From Chitinophaga pinensis (GTDB lineage Bacteria; Bacteroidota; Bacteroidia; Flavobacteriales_D; Crocinitomicaceae): a stretch of 64,000 nucleotides of DNA. Under the pieces are notes generated by a model, which had not been told where the DNA came from, made no database searches, and saw only the letters and a program-made list of their open reading frames with translations. Positions 8,911-16,670 of the stretch are shown here, piece after piece. The position numbers and the translations under genes are program-made. The DNA is taken from positions 1 through 64,000 of the forward strand of contig CAMDNE010000007.1 in NCBI GenBank assembly GCA_945902745.1, in the 5' to 3' direction. Every line of letters starts with the position of its first letter. Within the stretch, counting starts at the first letter, position 1.

Positions 8911-10143
8911 TCATACAATTATTTGTTCGATGTGCTGATCTCCAAAAGCATAAGGAATATATGCCAACGAAGGAATTTCTTTTGTGATCAATATTGGCGA
9001 TTTTCTCCCTAAAGCAATTTTCCCATGTGTTTCACTCAATCCCATAGCATAAGCAGCGTTTACAGTTAATGCATTCAATGCTTCTTCCGGAGTCATTTTC
9101 ATTTTAGCACACGCCAAAGACCAAACAACGCCTAAATTTCCTGTTGGAGTTGTACCAGGATTAAAATCACTTGCGAGTGCAACTGGCAAACCATTTTCCA
9201 TCATTAACCGTGCATTGCCAAAAGGAATACTTATAAAATGTGAACAGCTTGGTAAAATCGTTGGCATGCACTCCGAATTTTTCAAAGCAGCGATATCTTG
9301 TTCGTCAATTTCTTCTAAATGGTCCACTGACAATGCACCCATCTCAACAGCTTTTTTAACGGCCCCTAAAATTGAAAATTGATTCACATGTACTTTTGGA
9401 ATTAAACCATATTTTGCGCCGGCAAGCAAAATTTCTTCCATTTCTTCAACAGAAAAATAATTGCGCTCACAAAAAACATCGATGTAATCTGCCAATTTTT
9501 CAGCTGCGATTTGTGGTAACATTTCGTTGATGATCATATCAATATAGCCACGGTGATTTTCTTTAAATTCTTTTGGGAAAGCATGAGCTCCTAAAAAAGT
9601 TGCTTTAATTGCGATATCACATTCCTCTTTCAAGCGTTGAATTACACGCAGCATTTTTAATTCTCCTTCAACAGATAATCCATAACCAGATTTTATTTCA
9701 ATCGCTCCAGTTCCGTAAGTTTTCATTTTTTCAATGCGCACTTTTGCTTGATCAAATAATTCAGCCTCTGACATTTCATTTAATCTTCGAGCAGAATTTA
9801 AAATCCCTCCACCTTTTAGTGCAATTTCTTCGTAACTCAAACCATTGATTCTGTCAACAAACTCCTCTTCACGGCTTTTGGCAAAAACGACATGCGTGTG
9901 TGAATCACAAAATGCTGGAAGTACATATTTACCAGAAGCATCAATAATTTCAAGATCTCTCCAATCATCAATTCCTTCCCAATCTTCCATTAAACCATAG
10001 GCCACAACTTCACCATCTTCCAATGCTAAAAATGCATTTTCTAGAATTGGAACGTTCTTCATTTCTAGTCCTTTTATCATTTTAGGAATATTTTCTCCTA
10101 CTTGGACAAGACCTTTGATATTTTTAATCAGCAGTTTTTTCAT
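8911..10143 (-). CDS. hutI: Imidazolonepropionase
   Basis: HutI hydrolyses 4-imidazolone-5-propanoate to N-formimino-L-glutamate, the third step of histidine degradation, in the cytosol. The 410-residue length is normal. Amidohydrolase metal ligands are visible: HTH (His82, His84), the His in GAHAF, the His in KVHVNQF, and the Asp in SDFNPGTTP. The substrate-binding stretch FVDRINGLSYEEIALKGGGI is typical. No other hut gene is in the window, so the pathway genes are dispersed. A good -7 element on the minus strand lies 34 nt upstream of the ATG. Confidence 0.96.
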   Translation of the reverse strand: MKKLLIKNIKGLVQVGENIPKMIKGLEMKNVPILENAFLALEDGEVVAYGLMEDWEGIDDWRDLEIIDASGKYVLPAFCDSHTHVVFAKSREEEFVDRINGLSYEEIALKGGGILNSARRLNEMSEAELFDQAKVRIEKMKTYGTGAIEIKSGYGLSVEGELKMLRVIQRLKEECDIAIKATFLGAHAFPKEFKENHRGYIDMIINEMLPQIAAEKLADYIDVFCERNYFSVEEMEEILLAGAKYGLIPKVHVNQFSILGAVKKAVEMGALSVDHLEEIDEQDIAALKNSECMPTILPSCSHFISIPFGNARLMMENGLPVALASDFNPGTTPTGNLGVVWSLACAKMKMTPEEALNALTVNAAYAMGLSETHGKIALGRKSPILITKEIPSLAYIPYAFGDQHIEQIIV

Positions 10144-10176
10144 GATTTCTTTTGAAAATAAGCTATTTTAGTCCTA

Positions 10177-10184
10177 CAAAACTA
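10177..10184 (-). promoter_or_regulatory. -7 element for hutI
   Basis: Read on the minus strand this is TAGTTTTG, matching the Bacteroidota TAnnTTTG box, 34 nt before the hutI ATG. No clear TTTG lies 19-20 nt further upstream. Confidence 0.45.
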
Positions 10185-10195
10185 ATATCATTTTA

Positions 10196-12262
10196 ATGAA
10201 AATTACTGCTCTTCTATATTCACTTCTGTTATTTAGTGTTAATTACGCTCAAACCTTTACAGGTGGGACTGGTCCAATTTTGGATAATCAAACAATCGAT
10301 ATTCCGTTAACTGTTACAGTTCCACAAACGACTATTAATACCACAACATTTGGGGTGGAGACAATTTGTTTGAATTTAACGCATACGTATCTTGCGGATA
10401 TCACTATTCAAATAGTTGCGCCAGATGGAACAGTTAGAAACCTTTCTTCGGGCATTGGTGGTGGAGATGATAACATGACAAACACGTGTTTTAATGTGAC
10501 GGCTCCAACAAGTATTCAAACTGGAACGGCTCCTTTTACAGGAACATTCATGCCAATGGGGCAAATGGGCGCTGTAAATAATGGCCAGAATCCGAATGGC
10601 ATTTGGTATCTTAGAATTGCCGACAATTATGGTGCTGATGAAGGCGTTGTAATTGATTGGACGATTACTTTTGGTTCAACGCCAGCGACTTATTTTCAAT
10701 TTTCAGAATCTGATTTACCGATTGTGGTAATCAACACAAATAGTCAAGCGATAGATGTGGATGTAAAAATTGTTGCTGATATGGGAATCATTTACAACGG
10801 TGTGGGCAACAGAAATTATTTGGTGGATCCATACAACGAGTACAATGGGAAAATTGGAATTGAATACCGCGGAAACTATTCGCTTTCTCTTCCTCAAAAA
10901 CCGTATAATTTCGAGCTACAAGACAATGCAGGATTAGCTATTGATTCTTCTATTCTAGGAATGCCTGCGGAAAGTGATTGGCTATTGTTAGCAAATTACA
11001 ACGACAAATCTTTTGCAAGAAATACGTTGCCTTTTAACTTGTTTGATTCCATGGGTCATTATTCTGTAAGAAGCCATTTTGTTGATGTTGTAATGAACGG
11101 AGAATACCAAGGAATCTATATGTTGGCCGAAAAAATTAAACGAGATTCAAATAGGGTTGATATTTCAAAATTAGAACCGTTGGAAATCGTAGGTCAAGAT
11201 GTGACTGGTGGATATATTATTAAAATTGATTACTGGGACAATTCAAATTCTTGGCAATCTAATTTCTCGCCAATTGGTTTCCCTGGACTTGATGTTCATT
11301 TTGTCTATTATTATCCAAAGCCAGAATTAATCGTTTTGCAGCAACAAACGTACATTCAGAATTTCATGAATCAATTTGAAACTGCTTTGTATTCCCCTAA
11401 TTTTGCAGATACAGCTGTTGGTTATCGCCGATTTATCCATACCGAAAGTTTCATTGACTATTTCATTATAAGTGAAGTAACAAGAAATGGTGACGGATAC
11501 AAAAAAAGTCGTTTTCTATACAAAGACAAAGATCACGCAGATGGCACTTATAGAAAACTACATGCTGGACCAGTTTGGGATTTTGATTGGGCATTAAAAG
11601 ATATGTGGGGAGGATCAGAAGATGGATCTCAATGGATGTATAATAATTTGAATGGGCAGGACGTGAATGCGCCAGGTTGGTACATTCGTTTGCTGCAAGA
11701 TACTTTATTTGCAAATGAATTGCGTTGTCGTTATGACGATTTACGCCGAACAATCTTGAGCGAATCGTATATGCATCAAAAGGTGGATTCGATTGCATCA
11801 GTTGTTAATGAATCTCAGGACTGGCATTACCTTGTTTGGGGACACATGGGTGCTTCAACTGGTACACCTGAAGTTCAAGCACCATCCCAAACCTATGCAG
11901 AAGAAGTTCAACGGTTAAAAGATTGGTTGACGCGCCGAATAACTTGGTTAGACATCAACATGCCAGGAACGTTGAATGGTTGTAGTATGACAGGTGTGCA
12001 AGAAATTTCTGAAGTGATATTCAATGTCTATCCGAATCCGTTTGAGTCAACAATATCAATTAATTTGAGTAATTCTTTGAATGAAAATGGAAAGATTACC
12101 TTATTAGATGCTGCAGGCAGAATTATTCGTTTTCAAGAGTTTACAGGAAATTCAAGTAACGAAACAATTGAACTTTCAGGCTTGAATGATTTAAATGCAG
12201 GTATTTATTTCATAGAAGTTGAAATGGGTTCTAAAAAGGCCGTTCAGAAATTGGTTAAATAA
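10196..12262 (+). CDS. Secreted CotH-family protein with P-domain and T9SS sorting signal
   Basis: The 688-residue exported protein has four parts. A signal peptide (MKITALLYSLLLFSVNYAQ) is followed by a proprotein-convertase P-like domain (about 20-165, with NPNGIWYLRIADNYGADEG). A CotH kinase-like domain spans about 175-600: GKIGIEYRGN, SDWLLLANYNDKSFARN, GEYQGIYMLAEKIKRD and the GPVWDFDWAL motif. Last comes a type IX secretion sorting domain (VYPNPFESTISI to AVQKLVK). CotH proteins are atypical kinases that phosphorylate spore-coat or surface proteins; an equivalent role on the cell surface is inference. It is divergent from hutI with a 52-bp gap. Confidence 0.9.
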   Translation: MKITALLYSLLLFSVNYAQTFTGGTGPILDNQTIDIPLTVTVPQTTINTTTFGVETICLNLTHTYLADITIQIVAPDGTVRNLSSGIGGGDDNMTNTCFNVTAPTSIQTGTAPFTGTFMPMGQMGAVNNGQNPNGIWYLRIADNYGADEGVVIDWTITFGSTPATYFQFSESDLPIVVINTNSQAIDVDVKIVADMGIIYNGVGNRNYLVDPYNEYNGKIGIEYRGNYSLSLPQKPYNFELQDNAGLAIDSSILGMPAESDWLLLANYNDKSFARNTLPFNLFDSMGHYSVRSHFVDVVMNGEYQGIYMLAEKIKRDSNRVDISKLEPLEIVGQDVTGGYIIKIDYWDNSNSWQSNFSPIGFPGLDVHFVYYYPKPELIVLQQQTYIQNFMNQFETALYSPNFADTAVGYRRFIHTESFIDYFIISEVTRNGDGYKKSRFLYKDKDHADGTYRKLHAGPVWDFDWALKDMWGGSEDGSQWMYNNLNGQDVNAPGWYIRLLQDTLFANELRCRYDDLRRTILSESYMHQKVDSIASVVNESQDWHYLVWGHMGASTGTPEVQAPSQTYAEEVQRLKDWLTRRITWLDINMPGTLNGCSMTGVQEISEVIFNVYPNPFESTISINLSNSLNENGKITLLDAAGRIIRFQEFTGNSSNETIELSGLNDLNAGIYFIEVEMGSKKAVQKLVK

Positions 12263-12410
12263 AGATTCTTATATAAAATGCTAATTACTATTTGAGATTT
12301 AAAGAAAAGTAGTAACTTCGCATCCGCTTTACCTGATTCGTTGGGTGTCCAAAGCGAAAAATGCCTCGGTGGCGGTCCCGATGCATCGGGATGGTAGACA
12401 CGATAAAAAA

Positions 12411-12727
12411 ATGGCCTTTTGTAGACTGAACCCAAAAGTTTAGACAAATTTATTACTAATTATTGATAATAATGAGCTCGATTTTACATCGGAAGCTGTC
12501 AAGATTTAAACTTCAGATATAAAAATCATTTAGATAAAACATATCCAAACAGTTACACGACAAAAGCAGATGATTGGGTTATATTCTACTCTCTTGAAGT
12601 AGATAATATTACCACGGCAATCCGTATTGAAAGGCACATTAAACGAATGAAATCAAGGAAATATATATTGGAACTGAAAGAATCGCCTGAATTAGGATTA
12701 AGTCTCATGACAAAATATTCGATTTAA
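12411..12727 (+). pseudogene. Broken GIY-YIG nuclease gene, unit 1
   Basis: The ATG and first four codons (ATGGCCTTTTGT) are those of the intact copy. A 56-bp foreign segment (12423-12478) then replaces the 27 bp that encode the rest of the YIL half of the GIY-YIG motif, and it introduces stops. Downstream of it the sequence is again almost identical to the intact gene up to the TAA at 12725-12727. The catalytic N-terminal motif is therefore lost, while the helix with the metal-binding Glu (IRIERHIKRMK) is preserved in the DNA. Confidence 0.88.
12423..12478. mobile_element. 56-bp insert, possible IS3-type terminal remnant
   Basis: Comparison with unit 2 defines the insert exactly. Its left part, TGAACCCAAAAGTTTAGAC, resembles the terminal inverted repeats of IS3/IS150-type elements. 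No transposase or second end is present, so it would be a remnant. The family name is inference. Confidence 0.5.
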
Positions 12728-12868
12728 TATTTTCTTTTATGCTCTCTCTTGTAGATTTCAAGAAAAGTAGTAACTTCGCATCCGCTTTACCTGATTTGTT
12801 GGGTGTCCAAAGCGAAAAATGCCTCGGTGGCGGTCCCGATGCATCGGGATGGTAGACACGATAAAAAA

Positions 12869-13156
12869 ATGGCCTTTTGTTACATCCTTTTTTCTTCTTC
12901 AATTAATCGATTTTACATCGGAAGCTGCCAAGATTTAAACTTCAGATATAAAAATCATTTAGATAAAACATATCCAAACAGTTACACGGCAAAAGCAGAT
13001 GATTGGGTTATCTTCTACTCTCTTGAAGTAGATAATATTACCACGGCAATCCGTATTGAAAGGCACATTAAACGAATGAAATCAAGGAAATATATCTTGG
13101 ATCTGAAAGAATCGCCTGAATTAGGATTAAGTCTCATGTCAAAATATTCGATTTAA
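12869..13156 (+). CDS. GIY-YIG nuclease family protein, unit 2 (intact)
   Basis: The 95-residue single-domain protein has the motif YIL (5-7), eight residues, then YIG (16-18), the conserved Arg (NFRYKNHL) and the metal-binding Glu (AIRIERHIKRMKSRKYIL). This is the UPF0213/YhbQ-like size class. I chose the ATG at 12869; the frame is open upstream to 12803 but there it translates the tRNA fragment. The unit carries the tRNA-Leu promoter, so the gene is probably transcribed from it with a tRNA-like 5' leader. The natural substrate is unknown. Its position within a tRNA-targeted repeat suggests a selfish, homing-type element. Confidence 0.85.
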   Translation: MAFCYILFSSSINRFYIGSCQDLNFRYKNHLDKTYPNSYTAKADDWVIFYSLEVDNITTAIRIERHIKRMKSRKYILDLKESPELGLSLMSKYSI

Positions 13157-13177
13157 TATTTTCTTTTATGCTCTCTC

Positions 13178-13207
13178 TTGTAGATTTCAAGAAAAGTAGT
13201 AACTTCG
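13178..13207 (+). promoter_or_regulatory. tRNA-Leu promoter (also copied at 12749-12778)
   Basis: TTG (13178-13180), 19 nt, then TAACTTCG (13200-13207) is a good Bacteroidota promoter. The same arrangement occurs at 12749-12778. At unit 1 a TTTG at 12291 lies 18 nt before TAACTTCG (12313-12320). The leader between promoter and tRNA can pair CGCTTT (13212-13217) with AAAGCG (13238-13243). Confidence 0.7.
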
Positions 13208-13249
13208 CATCCGCTTTACCTGATTCGTTGGGTGTCCAAAGCGAAAAAT

Positions 13250-13331
13250 GCCTCGGTGGCGGAACTGGTAGACGCGCTGGATTCAAAATCCTGTACTTTC
13301 GGGTGTGCCGGTTCGATTCCGGCCCGAGGTA
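13250..13331 (+). tRNA. tRNA-Leu (anticodon CAA)
   Basis: The 82-nt gene folds as a class II tRNA. The acceptor stem GCCTCGG pairs with CCGAGGT (G-U at the first pair), the D-loop contains TGGTAGAC, the anticodon stem-loop GGATTCAAAATCC gives anticodon CAA, a variable arm follows, and the T-arm is GCCGGTTCGATTCCGGC. CCA is not encoded (CTG follows A73). Its first 13 nt and its promoter are duplicated twice upstream in the GIY-YIG units. Confidence 0.97.
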
Positions 13332-13341
13332 CTGAAAACTT

Positions 13342-13374
13342 AAAATCCTCAGACATTGTTTGAGGATTTTTTTT
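13342..13374 (+). terminator. Terminator of the tRNA-Leu gene
   Basis: A perfect 10-bp stem AAAATCCTCA / TGAGGATTTT (13342-13351 and 13361-13370) with a 9-nt loop is followed by TTTT, right after the tRNA. Confidence 0.88.
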
Positions 13375-13470
13375 ATTGCCCAAATTTTATCCTTATATTT
13401 AGTAAACGTGATTACCCGAAATTCATTTTGTTTTTTGGTTAGATTAAAACGTTTACTGCTCTAAATCAAA

Positions 13471-14079
13471 ATGTCAAAATTATTCAAGAACAAATATAGA
13501 ATTGCTTCTGCTCGATTGCAAAATTGGAATTATGCAAATGAAGGAATGTATTTTGTGACAATTTGCACCAAAAACAGAGAAAATTATTTCGGAAATATTG
13601 ATTCCAAAGGAATTTTTAAACCAACCGAAATTGGAAAAATCGCTTATTCTGAATGGTTTAACGCTATTGATATTCGTCCTGATATGAATTTAATATTAGG
13701 AGAATTTGTTGTTATGCCGAATCATATTCATGGAATAATTATTATTGGTGAAAATGATTTTAATGCGGGATTATCGGGTTCATTGGTCATCAATGGTAGA
13801 GGCGCAATGCATTGCGCCTCTACCATTGATAATGAAAATGACAATAAAACCCATTCCGAATATAAAAACCAATTCGCACCACAATCTAAAAACCTCTCAT
13901 CGATTATTAGGGGATATAAATCTGTGGTAACCACATATGCCCGAAAAAATGGAATTGATTTTGGATGGCAACCTCTTTTTTACGACCATATTATTCGGTC
14001 ACAAAATGATTTCGATAAAATATCCAATTACATTATTCAAAACCCAGCCGCTTGGGCGAAGGATAAATTTCATTTATAA
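13471..14079 (+). CDS. REP-associated tyrosine transposase (RAYT, IS200-like Y1)
   Basis: The 202-residue protein has the HUH motif MPNHIHG (His85, His87), a candidate catalytic Tyr in RGYKS (Tyr149), and the RAYT C-terminal signature (WQPLFYDHIIRS, then YIIQNPAAW). RAYTs nick and move REP-type hairpins as single strands. This one carries a 42-bp perfect palindrome in frame (residues about 107-120), in the variable linker between the HUH and Tyr regions, without interrupting the protein. It lies 140 bp downstream of the tRNA-Leu gene, close to the palindromes of the GIY-YIG units, which it might have mobilised (inference). Confidence 0.9.
   Translation: MSKLFKNKYRIASARLQNWNYANEGMYFVTICTKNRENYFGNIDSKGIFKPTEIGKIAYSEWFNAIDIRPDMNLILGEFVVMPNHIHGIIIIGENDFNAGLSGSLVINGRGAMHCASTIDNENDNKTHSEYKNQFAPQSKNLSSIIRGYKSVVTTYARKNGIDFGWQPLFYDHIIRSQNDFDKISNYIIQNPAAWAKDKFHL
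13789..13830. repeat. 42-bp perfect palindrome inside the RAYT gene
   Basis: The two 21-nt arms meet between 13809 and 13810 (centre CAATGCATTG) and match perfectly. The outer flanks TTCATT and AATGAA can extend the stem with a 4-nt bulge. It looks like a REP hairpin inserted in frame. Its central ATGCAT is shared with the 16-bp palindromes at 12376 and 12834. Confidence 0.95.
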
Positions 14080-14203
14080 AAACACCATGATGCTTTACAT
14101 CTATGAAGACGGAAGTAGTAAGAGAGTAATTGAAATTGAGTAATTAATCGTCTTAATGATCCTATCCATGCACTGTTAACTTTTGTTATCCTTTAACCTT
14201 TTA

Positions 14204-14234
14204 TTGACATTCCGTTATTTGCTTGTTATCTTTG
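14204..14234 (+). promoter_or_regulatory. Promoter of the LysM gene
   Basis: TTG (14204-14206), 20 nt, then TATCTTTG (14227-14234) matches the Bacteroidota primary sigma consensus and lies 23-29 nt before the candidate start codons. Confidence 0.75.
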
Positions 14235-14263
14235 AGGCGTTATACTAATAGTCATCCGTGAAA

Positions 14264-15166
14264 ATGAAGGGAATATTTCTGATATTCGTATTGTTGATCA
14301 ATTTCTGTGGAATCTTTGCTCAGGAGGAGGTTGATAGCATCATGCCTATCGATTCAACTGCGGTGAAGAAAACTATTTCAGTTCCTGATTTTACACTTAT
14401 CGATTCAGATACCATACAATTGGGAGAGAATGACGAATTAATCTGTGATTCATATACCGCCTTAGGGAAACCTCACGTTTATGATGCTTTACATTCGTTC
14501 AACCGCAGAAGAATGGATTATTTTGGTGGATATTTAAACGTCAAAATTAACGCTGCTTTAGAACGGGTGAGAAGTAATGGATTTCGTTCGGATATTAAAA
14601 AGTTGTACATCCAGATTGATCCACTAACATTGACAGTTTATTGGATTGCGGTTGTAGGTCCAAGCGAAGATGGTAATTGCTACGCTTGCATGGATAGTCG
14701 GGGCTCAGCGAATGGTGGTCTAGGAGCTGTAAATGGTCAGATTCCTAGAATGCATTCCCTTTATTCGGGGATGGATCCTGTTTTATTGTTGGATTTTAAT
14801 GAAGATGTAATACAATGTTATGAAGGAAATGGAACACCTTTATCATCCTTTTGTACCTATGTTAATATTCGCCAGAAATTTTACAAGTATGCAACCAATT
14901 GTTATAATACAGCTGCCGATTCAGTATTGGTGCAATTGCAATATAATAATACGGGTCAAGATACTTTTAAGAGTGATGAAGTGCAACAAAAACAAATTGC
15001 CAAAAAAGTAACTACCTCGAGTTATAAAAAATACAAAGTAAAGTCAGGGGATACATTGTCTGTAATCGCAAGAAAGTACCATACCAGTATTTCTACGATC
15101 AAGCGAATCAACCATATGAAATCTGATATGATTCAGATTGGTCAGATTCTGAAAATACCGTTATAG
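14264..15166 (+). CDS. Secreted LysM-domain protein
   Basis: The ATG at 14264 opens a signal peptide (MKGIFLIFVLLINFCGIFAQ); a GTG two codons earlier (14258) is possible. The mature protein has an unrecognised central domain of about 180 residues with several Cys (GNCYACMDSRG, CYEGNGTPLSSFCTYVN). It ends in one C-terminal LysM module (YKVKSGDTLSVIARKYH... QIGQILKIPL, last 46 residues). LysM binds peptidoglycan or other GlcNAc polymers, so a periplasmic cell-wall association is likely. It has its own promoter and terminator and is therefore monocistronic. The function of the central domain is unknown. Confidence 0.88.
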   Translation: MKGIFLIFVLLINFCGIFAQEEVDSIMPIDSTAVKKTISVPDFTLIDSDTIQLGENDELICDSYTALGKPHVYDALHSFNRRRMDYFGGYLNVKINAALERVRSNGFRSDIKKLYIQIDPLTLTVYWIAVVGPSEDGNCYACMDSRGSANGGLGAVNGQIPRMHSLYSGMDPVLLLDFNEDVIQCYEGNGTPLSSFCTYVNIRQKFYKYATNCYNTAADSVLVQLQYNNTGQDTFKSDEVQQKQIAKKVTTSSYKKYKVKSGDTLSVIARKYHTSISTIKRINHMKSDMIQIGQILKIPL

Positions 15167-15208
15167 ATTCCTTAGAATTATATTCAATACAGAATATTGG
15201 TATTAACT

Positions 15209-15235
15209 AAAAACGCCCCTAATTGGGGCGTTTTT
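15209..15235. terminator. Bidirectional terminator between convergent genes
   Basis: A stem AAAAACGCCCC / GGGGCGTTTTT with a 5-nt loop has T runs on both strands. It serves the LysM gene from the left and the small peptide gene (15237-15404) from the right. Confidence 0.92.
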
Positions 15236-15236
15236 G

Positions 15237-15404
15237 TTATCCTTGAAATGCTTCGCACTTTCTGTGATTTGATTTTTTATGTCCCTTCTTGTGATTTTTC
15301 TTTTTATCAAACTTTACAGTTTTGACTGAAGAATCCATGAATGGAGAACTGAATGAAGTCATACTCATTCCAACAAGAGCTGCTGCTAAAAATAAATTTT
15401 TCAT
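15237..15404 (-). CDS. Small secreted Lys/His-rich peptide (55 aa)
   Basis: This is a short frame of 55 codons. It starts with a textbook signal peptide (MKNLFLAAALVGMSMTSFS) followed by a strongly basic tail (KFDKKKNHKKGHKKSNHRKC) with a single Cys, ending EAFQG. It stops 2 nt before the bidirectional terminator, which supports expression. No family is recognised. The Lys/His content suggests binding of metal, nucleic acid or acidic polymer, but this is speculation. Confidence 0.7.
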   Translation of the reverse strand: MKNLFLAAALVGMSMTSFSSPFMDSSVKTVKFDKKKNHKKGHKKSNHRKCEAFQG

Positions 15405-15524
15405 AATGGAGAGATTTTATAGTTTGAACTAATCTAATTATTATATAACTCAAAAACAACTTAAATATTTCATTTCCTAATTTCCTCTTTTTCTAATCTT
15501 GCCAAAATTCCTTACCTTTCAATC

Positions 15525-16568
15525 GTGAAAAAAATCTCTAGACGCAATTTTATTCCTGCTATCGGTGCGTTGATGGTAACACCAATGTTGATATCTGCAT
15601 CTAGTGAATTAACGGAAGTTAAAACACGGATTCGCCCAAAAGCATTAAACATTGGAGACACCGTTGGCCTCTGTGCTTCAGCCGGTGCTTCTCATGATTT
15701 GGCAGAAGTTGATGGATTTATTTCAGTGCTCCAAGGTCATGGATTTTTGGTGAAAGAAGGGAAAAATATTCGAAAAAAATTGGGTTATTTTTCTGCTTCT
15801 GATCAGGATAGAGCAACAGAATTCATGGCTTTTATTTTAGATACAAATGTAAAAGCGATCTTCTTTACTCGCGGTGGTTGGGGATGCGCACGAATCTTAG
15901 AATTTCTCGATTTTGATGCAATTCGCAACAATCCAAAAATAATAATGGGATTTAGTGACATTTGTTCACTGTTGAATGCTATTACAGTTAAAACAGGTCT
16001 TACAACATTTCATGGTCCCAACGGAAATGCAAGTTGGAATGAATTCAGTTGGAAATCTATTGAAGATTTAATTGTTAAAAGTACAGTTGTAAAATATCCT
16101 TTTCCTAGTTTGGATCTAGTTGAAGCAAAACCTGAAACACTCGTTTCTGGAAAAGCATCTGGTGAATTGTTTGGCGGAAACCTAACAGTAATGACAGGAT
16201 TATTAGGAAGTGCTTATCTGCCAGATTGGTCAGGGAAAATACTCTTTTTTGAAGATGTTCTAGAAGAACCGTATAGTATTGATCGCATGTTGACTCAATG
16301 GAAATTGAACGGTGTTTTTGATAAAGTTGCTGGAATTATTCTTTGTCAATTTCGAAAATGTGTCCCGGAAGAACCTGAATGGTCGTTTACATTAAATGAA
16401 GTTTTTCAACAGCATTTTAAATCGCTTAAGATTCCGGTTTTTAGTGGTTTTGCTTTGGGACATGTGAAAAACAAATATTCTGTTCCAATTGGTGAAGAGG
16501 TGACAATGGATGCAGACCGATTTACACTCCAATTGAAAGAGGAAGCAGTAATTCATGAAAATCATTAG
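15525..16568 (+). CDS. LD-carboxypeptidase-like S66 peptidase
   Basis: The 347-residue protein of the LdcA/MccF family cleaves L,D-bonds of murein tetrapeptides during cell-wall recycling. Family blocks are visible: FTRGGWGCARIL, IMGFSDICSLL (nucleophile Ser in GFSD), a FEDVLEEPY block (Glu) and SGFALGHVKNKYSVPIG (His). The start is a GTG at 15525; no ATG is suitably placed. The N-terminus SRRNFIPAIGALMVTPML looks like a Tat signal, so export to the periplasm is likely, which is unusual because E. coli LdcA is cytosolic. The region 16569-16670 downstream holds nothing convincing. Confidence 0.9.
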   Translation: MKKISRRNFIPAIGALMVTPMLISASSELTEVKTRIRPKALNIGDTVGLCASAGASHDLAEVDGFISVLQGHGFLVKEGKNIRKKLGYFSASDQDRATEFMAFILDTNVKAIFFTRGGWGCARILEFLDFDAIRNNPKIIMGFSDICSLLNAITVKTGLTTFHGPNGNASWNEFSWKSIEDLIVKSTVVKYPFPSLDLVEAKPETLVSGKASGELFGGNLTVMTGLLGSAYLPDWSGKILFFEDVLEEPYSIDRMLTQWKLNGVFDKVAGIILCQFRKCVPEEPEWSFTLNEVFQQHFKSLKIPVFSGFALGHVKNKYSVPIGEEVTMDADRFTLQLKEEAVIHENH

Positions 16569-16670
16569 AGAAAAGTATCTCCATTTTGAAAGTAAAGGAG
16601 CGTCATTCTCTGAAGAAGAATATTAATAATTAATTGATTCAATCTTAGAACTCTTTTCAAGGTTGAATTT

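Larger units (their letters stand above)
12295..13181 (+). repeat. Two tandem tRNA-5'/GIY-YIG units (458 and 429 bp)
   Basis: Unit 1 (12295-12752) and unit 2 (12753-13181) are nearly identical, and a third partial copy of the unit start (from 13182) runs into the real tRNA-Leu gene. Each unit contains the tRNA promoter and leader, the first 13 nt of the tRNA (12363-12375; 12821-12833), a 16-bp perfect palindrome TCCCGATGCATCGGGA (12376-12391; 12834-12849), the D-loop-like TGGTAGAC, and a GIY-YIG reading frame. The 29-bp size difference is fully explained by a 56-bp segment replacing 27 bp in unit 1. Confidence 0.92.

Noticed and set aside
12244-12902. Two minus-strand frames with the same peptide (KRPFFYRVYHPDASG)
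   Set aside because: They are antisense readings of the duplicated tRNA leader and palindrome in the GIY-YIG units.
13728-13934. Frames on both strands sharing VEAQCIAPLPL
   Set aside because: They arise from the perfect palindrome inside the RAYT gene, which reads alike on both strands.
14088-14143. Short frame MMLYIYEDGSSKRVIEIE after the RAYT gene
   Set aside because: It is only 18 codons long, with no start context, conservation clue or transcription signal.
16555-16626. 23-codon frame overlapping the end of the LD-carboxypeptidase gene
   Set aside because: It is too short to support, with no terminator or neighbour relation, and could be chance.
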